Origin: JADDRA01 sp035553895
Lineage (GTDB): Bacteria > Actinomycetota > Acidimicrobiia > Acidimicrobiales > CADCSY01
Assembly (NCBI GenBank): GCA_035553895.1
Contig: DATMJI010000016.1
Location: forward strand, 1 to 7,537
Length of the DNA: 7,537 nucleotides
Direction of reading: 5' to 3'
The notes beneath the pieces were generated by a model that had not been told where the DNA came from, made no database searches, and worked only from the letters and a program-made list of their open reading frames with translations. This document shows positions 4,838 to 7,537 of the stretch, piece by piece. A program made the translations under genes and the position numbers. Within the stretch, counting starts at the first letter, position 1, and the number at the start of each line of letters is the position of its first letter.

Positions 4838-6191
4838 AGCGGGCGCCGGCCAGCGGCTCCAGGCGGCAGCGCAGGGCCCCGGCCGGCCGCAGGGTGATGC
4901 CGGCGTCCAGCTGCGGTCGCTCCTCCGGCGATTGGATGCGGTAGGCCCGCACGACCGCGGCCACGGCGGTGACGAGCTCGGCGGTGGCGAGGAAACGACC
5001 GAGGCACGCCCGGGGACCGCCGCCGAAGGGCAGATGGGTGTACCGGTCGTCCGGCGGAGCGCCCTCACCCCCGTCGAAGCGGTCGGGCTCGAAGCGCTCG
5101 GGCTCGGGCCACACCGCCGGGTTGCGGTGGATCCCCCAGACGCTCACGGCCACGATCCGGCCCCGAGGGATGCGGTGCCCGCAGAGCGTCGATGCGGCGC
5201 CGGCCCGGCGGACGAGGGTGTGTACGGGCGGGTACAGCCGCAGCGCCTCGTCGACGACCTGTGCCGTGTAGCGCAGGCCGTCGAGGTGGGCGGCGGCGAT
5301 CCGGCCCTCACCCACGGCCGCCATGACCTCGTGGCGGACTCGTTCCTGGACCGCCGGATACCGGCCCAGGAGATGAAGGGTGAAGGCGAGGCTGCTGGCC
5401 GTCGTCTCATGGCCGGCAAGGAGGATGGTCAAGGCGTGGGCCCGCACGGCCGCCCGGGACAAGGCGGCGCCGGTCTCCGGGTCACGGGCGCTCAGAAGGC
5501 GCCCGAGGAGGTCGTCGTGCGAGGCACCGTCGGAGCGGCGGGCGATCAGCTCCTCCACCATGTCCCACAAGTCCCGGCGGAACCGGGCGGCCCTGCGGTT
5601 GTACGGCGACGGCCACCAGGCGGGCGCGGCGAGCGGGGAGAGGGCCCGCCGGGTGGCGTACTCGTTGAGCACGGGCAGGGCGCCGGCGATCACCGGTCCG
5701 GCCGCCTCGACGTCGTCGCCGAAGACGGCGAGCGACAGCACCCGGAGGGCATAGCGGGTGGCGCCGGCGTGGAGGTCGACCACCTGGTCGCCCGAACCGC
5801 TGCCGGCGCCGTTCCCCCACATCGCCACCAGGTCGGCGGCACCGGTGGCGATGACGTCGACCGATTCGGCGACGCGGCGCCGGGTGAAGACCGGCTGGAG
5901 GATCCGGCGATCGCGGCGCCAGACATCACCCTCGCTGGTGAGGAGCCCGGGACCGACGATGCGGGCGACCTCGGTGTAGGCGGGCACGTCCTTGACGTAC
6001 GATCCTGACCTGGAGGCGAGAACGTCGTGAGCGCACTCGGGCCGGAAGACGGCATCGAACCGGAGGCCCACTCGGGGCGGTCCGATGCGGAAGCGGAAGA
6101 GATCGCCGGACGCGGCCAAGGCCCGCTCGTAGGTCCCGAGCTGGTCCCGCCGGAGGTCCCCTGCGTCACCCAGGACGAACGACCGCGACAT
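4836..6191 (-). CDS. Cytochrome P450
   Basis: 451 residues, a complete heme-thiolate monooxygenase. Motifs in order: C-helix WRRDRRILQPVF (91-102); I-helix oxygen-activation motif AGHETT (259-264); ExxR in EALRLYPP (Glu315, Arg318); PERF region (WPEPERFEPDRF, 361-372); heme-binding loop FGGGPRACLG (389-398) with ligand Cys396. No N-terminal membrane anchor is seen, so it is probably soluble and needs a separate electron donor. The overall pattern (HETTASSLAF, EALRLYPPV, LPFGGGPRACLGRFLA) resembles the fatty-acid/terpene-type bacterial P450s (CYP110/CYP102-heme/CYP4-like) more than CYP107 types; the substrate cannot be predicted. No ferredoxin or reductase gene is in the window. The ATG at 6191 is preceded 9 nt upstream by TAGTCT and has no Shine-Dalgarno, so a leaderless or near-leaderless mRNA is likely. 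Divergent from the membrane protein gene across 38 nt. Confidence 0.96.
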   Translation of the reverse strand: MSRSFVLGDAGDLRRDQLGTYERALAASGDLFRFRIGPPRVGLRFDAVFRPECAHDVLASRSGSYVKDVPAYTEVARIVGPGLLTSEGDVWRRDRRILQPVFTRRRVAESVDVIATGAADLVAMWGNGAGSGSGDQVVDLHAGATRYALRVLSLAVFGDDVEAAGPVIAGALPVLNEYATRRALSPLAAPAWWPSPYNRRAARFRRDLWDMVEELIARRSDGASHDDLLGRLLSARDPETGAALSRAAVRAHALTILLAGHETTASSLAFTLHLLGRYPAVQERVRHEVMAAVGEGRIAAAHLDGLRYTAQVVDEALRLYPPVHTLVRRAGAASTLCGHRIPRGRIVAVSVWGIHRNPAVWPEPERFEPDRFDGGEGAPPDDRYTHLPFGGGPRACLGRFLATAELVTAVAAVVRAYRIQSPEERPQLDAGITLRPAGALRCRLEPLAGAR

Positions 6192-6200
6192 GGCGGGACC

Positions 6201-6206
6201 AGACTA
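6201..6206 (-). promoter_or_regulatory. Candidate -10 box for the P450 gene in the divergent 38-nt gap
   Basis: Minus-strand TAGTCT ends 9 nt before the P450 ATG and fits TANNNT well. The gap to the divergent membrane-protein gene is so short (6192-6229) that the two promoters must overlap, so the pair could be co-regulated by one site. No clear operator palindrome is seen in it. Confidence 0.5.
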
Positions 6207-6229
6207 GGCCGCGACCTGGGGTCCCGAGG

Positions 6230-7084
6230 ATGACGGGCGACGACCGCCTGCTGGCTCCCACCTTGTGGACGGCCCGGCTCATCGTCCCCGTGCTGGTGAC
6301 CGCCTGGGTGATCCTCTTCCTCTTCCCGGGGGACACGGCGGCGCTGTGGGCGTGGACCGTGGGCCCGCCCGTCACCGCCGCGGTCATGGGCGCCGGGTAC
6401 CTGGCCGGTGCCTATTTCTTCGCCCGGGTGGCCGGCATCGGCCGCTGGCACCGCGTCGGCTGGGGCTTCGTGGCCACCACGGTCTTCACCACCCTGTTGC
6501 TGCTCGCCACCCTCTTGCACTGGGACCGGTTCAACCACTCCCATGTCTCGTTCTGGGCCTGGCTCGGGCTCTACGTGGTGACGCCCCCCCTGCTGCCTGT
6601 GCTGTTCGCCCGTAACCGCCGCCACGACCCGGGCCGCCCCGACCCGGGAGACGTCAGGGTGCCTCGGCCGTTGCGGGTGGCGGTGGCCAGCGCCGGCGCC
6701 GTGCAGCTCGGCTTCGCCCTGGTGCTCTTCATCCGGCCGACCGCCGTCATCGACCATTGGGCCTGGCCCCTGACCCCGCTCACCGCCCGTACTCTGTCGG
6801 CCTTCGTCGCCTTCCTGGCCGTCCAGTGGCTCTGTTTGCTCTTCGACGACCGCTGGAGCAGCTTCGCGGTACCGATGCAGACCGTCACCCTGGGGCTGGT
6901 CCTGGTGGCCGCCGGCGCTGTGCTGCAGCGCTCCGACCTCACCGGCCCGACTGCCGCCGTCCGTGCCTTCCAGCTGTCGATCGGCACCGCCATCGTCCTC
7001 GTCGTCGCCCTCCAGGTGGCCATGGGTCGCCGCCGCCGGGTGGCGGCGGGCGTCTCGCCGGTCAGGCGAAGTGGAAGCGGGTGA
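6230..7084 (+). CDS. Polytopic membrane protein of unknown function, about eight transmembrane segments
   Basis: 284 residues; I do not recognise the family. Hydrophobic stretches suited to membrane helices lie at about 15-33, 41-64, 77-97, 107-127, 148-169, 187-205, 213-232 and 247-265. A hydrophilic loop at 128-147 (RNRRHDPGRPDPG) divides the protein into two four-helix halves. HWDRFNHSH (97-105) just before segment 4 is rich in His/Asp and might bind a metal or cofactor, but that is conjecture. The tail 266-284 is basic and probably cytoplasmic. The ATG at 6230 has only GAGG touching it and a GGGG run about 9 nt upstream, so its translation signal is weak. No transporter signature such as Walker A is present. 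It is divergent from the P450 gene and overlaps the convergent downstream gene by 23 nt. Confidence 0.85.
   Translation: MTGDDRLLAPTLWTARLIVPVLVTAWVILFLFPGDTAALWAWTVGPPVTAAVMGAGYLAGAYFFARVAGIGRWHRVGWGFVATTVFTTLLLLATLLHWDRFNHSHVSFWAWLGLYVVTPPLLPVLFARNRRHDPGRPDPGDVRVPRPLRVAVASAGAVQLGFALVLFIRPTAVIDHWAWPLTPLTARTLSAFVAFLAVQWLCLLFDDRWSSFAVPMQTVTLGLVLVAAGAVLQRSDLTGPTAAVRAFQLSIGTAIVLVVALQVAMGRRRRVAAGVSPVRRSGSG
7030..7049. terminator. Possible GC hairpin at the convergent 3' ends
   Basis: CCGCCGCC (7030-7037) and GGCGGCGG (7042-7049) form 8-bp arms around GGGT. It lies 13 nt beyond the stop of the minus-strand gene and inside the 3' end of the membrane protein gene, where it encodes the basic tail. 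It could terminate the minus-strand transcript; the triplet-repeat composition makes a chance palindrome possible. Confidence 0.3.
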
Positions 7085-7537
7085 CGTCGTTGGGGAAGTC
7101 GAACCAGGCCAGGGCCTTGGTGGGGGTGAGGTGCCTGAGCCCGTTGGCGCCCGGGCCTTCCCAGGCGTCGGGCTCAGGCACGTAGTCCCGGTCGGCGTAC
7201 TTGTCGGCGAAGGCGGCGGCCAGGCGGGCGCCGAGGTCGAGCCCGGGCGGGGTGGCCGGTCTGGAGATCCCGTCGACGATCACCGCCTTCCACCCGTCTT
7301 CGAGGTGCAGGGTGCACGCCGGCTGGTGGCCCAGGTTCCGGACGTGCACGGTGGTGGGTGCGCCGTCGTACCAGAACCGGCCCTCGAGCCAGACGCCCCA
7401 GCGGGGGACGACATGGGGCCGGCCCCCGGGTCGGGTGGTGGCCAGCCAGTACTGGGCGGACTCGACCAGGCGGGCTTCGACGGCGACCCAGTCGAGCAGG
7501 CCGTCGCTGCCGGCCGGCACACCGTAGCCATCGGGCA
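7062..7537 (-). CDS. Pyridoxamine 5'-phosphate oxidase-fold protein (FMN/F420-binding type), 5' end beyond the window
   Basis: About 158 codons are visible. The pattern DWVAVEARLVESAQYWLATT, then GRPHVVPRWGVWLEGRFWYDG, then VRNLGHQPACTLHLEDGWKAVIVDG is typical of small split-barrel flavin/F420-binding proteins of the pyridoxamine oxidase-like group common in actinobacteria. These are used as F420-dependent reductases, heme-degrading relatives or proteins of unknown activity. YWLATTRP followed by GRPHVVP is the usual cofactor-binding start of the barrel. A GTG at 7520 could serve as a start, but the frame is open to the edge, and the upstream residues PDGYGV look like the PxGYG lead of homologues, so the true start is probably outside. 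The C-terminus TKALAWFDFPNDVTRFHF is complete. The substrate is unknown. Its 3' end overlaps the membrane protein gene by 23 nt. Confidence 0.87.
   Translation of the reverse strand, partial: PDGYGVPAGSDGLLDWVAVEARLVESAQYWLATTRPGGRPHVVPRWGVWLEGRFWYDGAPTTVHVRNLGHQPACTLHLEDGWKAVIVDGISRPATPPGLDLGARLAAAFADKYADRDYVPEPDAWEGPGANGLRHLTPTKALAWFDFPNDVTRFHFA

Noticed and set aside
4271..5068. N-terminal extension of the aminotransferase frame
   Set aside because: The open frame runs through the tRNA gene and antisense to the OmdA-family gene. Homology to class V enzymes starts directly at ATG 4270.
4932..6008. Plus-strand open frame opposite the P450 gene
   Set aside because: Antisense shadow; the minus strand has complete P450 motifs with consistent codon bias.
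1..7537. CRISPR array, phage, transposon, toxin-antitoxin or defence system
   Set aside because: No regularly spaced direct repeats, no integrase/transposase motifs and no paired small genes of those types were seen; tRNA-Val shows no att-site-like duplicated 3' end within the window.

Overview
The window reads as a short piece of a very GC-rich actinobacterial chromosome, probably from an environmental genome. Strong G/C bias at third codon positions, genes with no ribosome binding site but a TANNNT box 6-9 nt before the start codon, and the gene types all fit Actinomycetota. Acidimicrobiia is a plausible class, but that is inference. Both ends cut through genes: dnaE2 at the left and a pyridoxamine-phosphate-oxidase-fold gene at the right.

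Left part (1-1854): the C-terminal 592 or so codons of DnaE2/ImuC, the error-prone DNA polymerase III alpha subunit of the mycobacterial-type mutasome. Two things are odd. Bases 1-76 are an exact reverse complement of bases 126-201, so the first 76 bases do not encode DnaE2; this looks like a fold-back junction at a contig end. In addition, a 59-bp near-perfect palindrome (1074-1132) sits in frame inside the gene, in the linker before the helix-hairpin-helix region.

Middle (1855-4756): a secreted lipoprotein of the glucose/sorbosone dehydrogenase (PQQ-type beta-propeller) family, behind a candidate promoter with a DtxR/IdeR-like half-palindrome. It converges on, and overlaps by 46 nt, a class V aminotransferase-fold PLP enzyme on the minus strand. 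Then come a tRNA-Val(GAC) gene and a small YdeI/OmpD-associated (OmdA) family protein with a C-terminal CCxxxCxH knuckle.

Right part (4757-7537): a minus-strand cytochrome P450 with all hallmark motifs and no redox partner in view. Across a 38-nt gap it is divergent from an unrecognised membrane protein with about eight transmembrane segments. That gene in turn overlaps by 23 nt a convergent PPOX-fold flavin/F420-type protein that runs off the window.

The genes do not form an obvious pathway; most are single-gene units with their own promoters. I see no phage, transposase, CRISPR array, toxin-antitoxin pair or defence cassette. The signals most worth a second look are the intragenic palindrome in dnaE2 and the fold-back repeat at the left edge. 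I do not find a convincing new multi-gene system.
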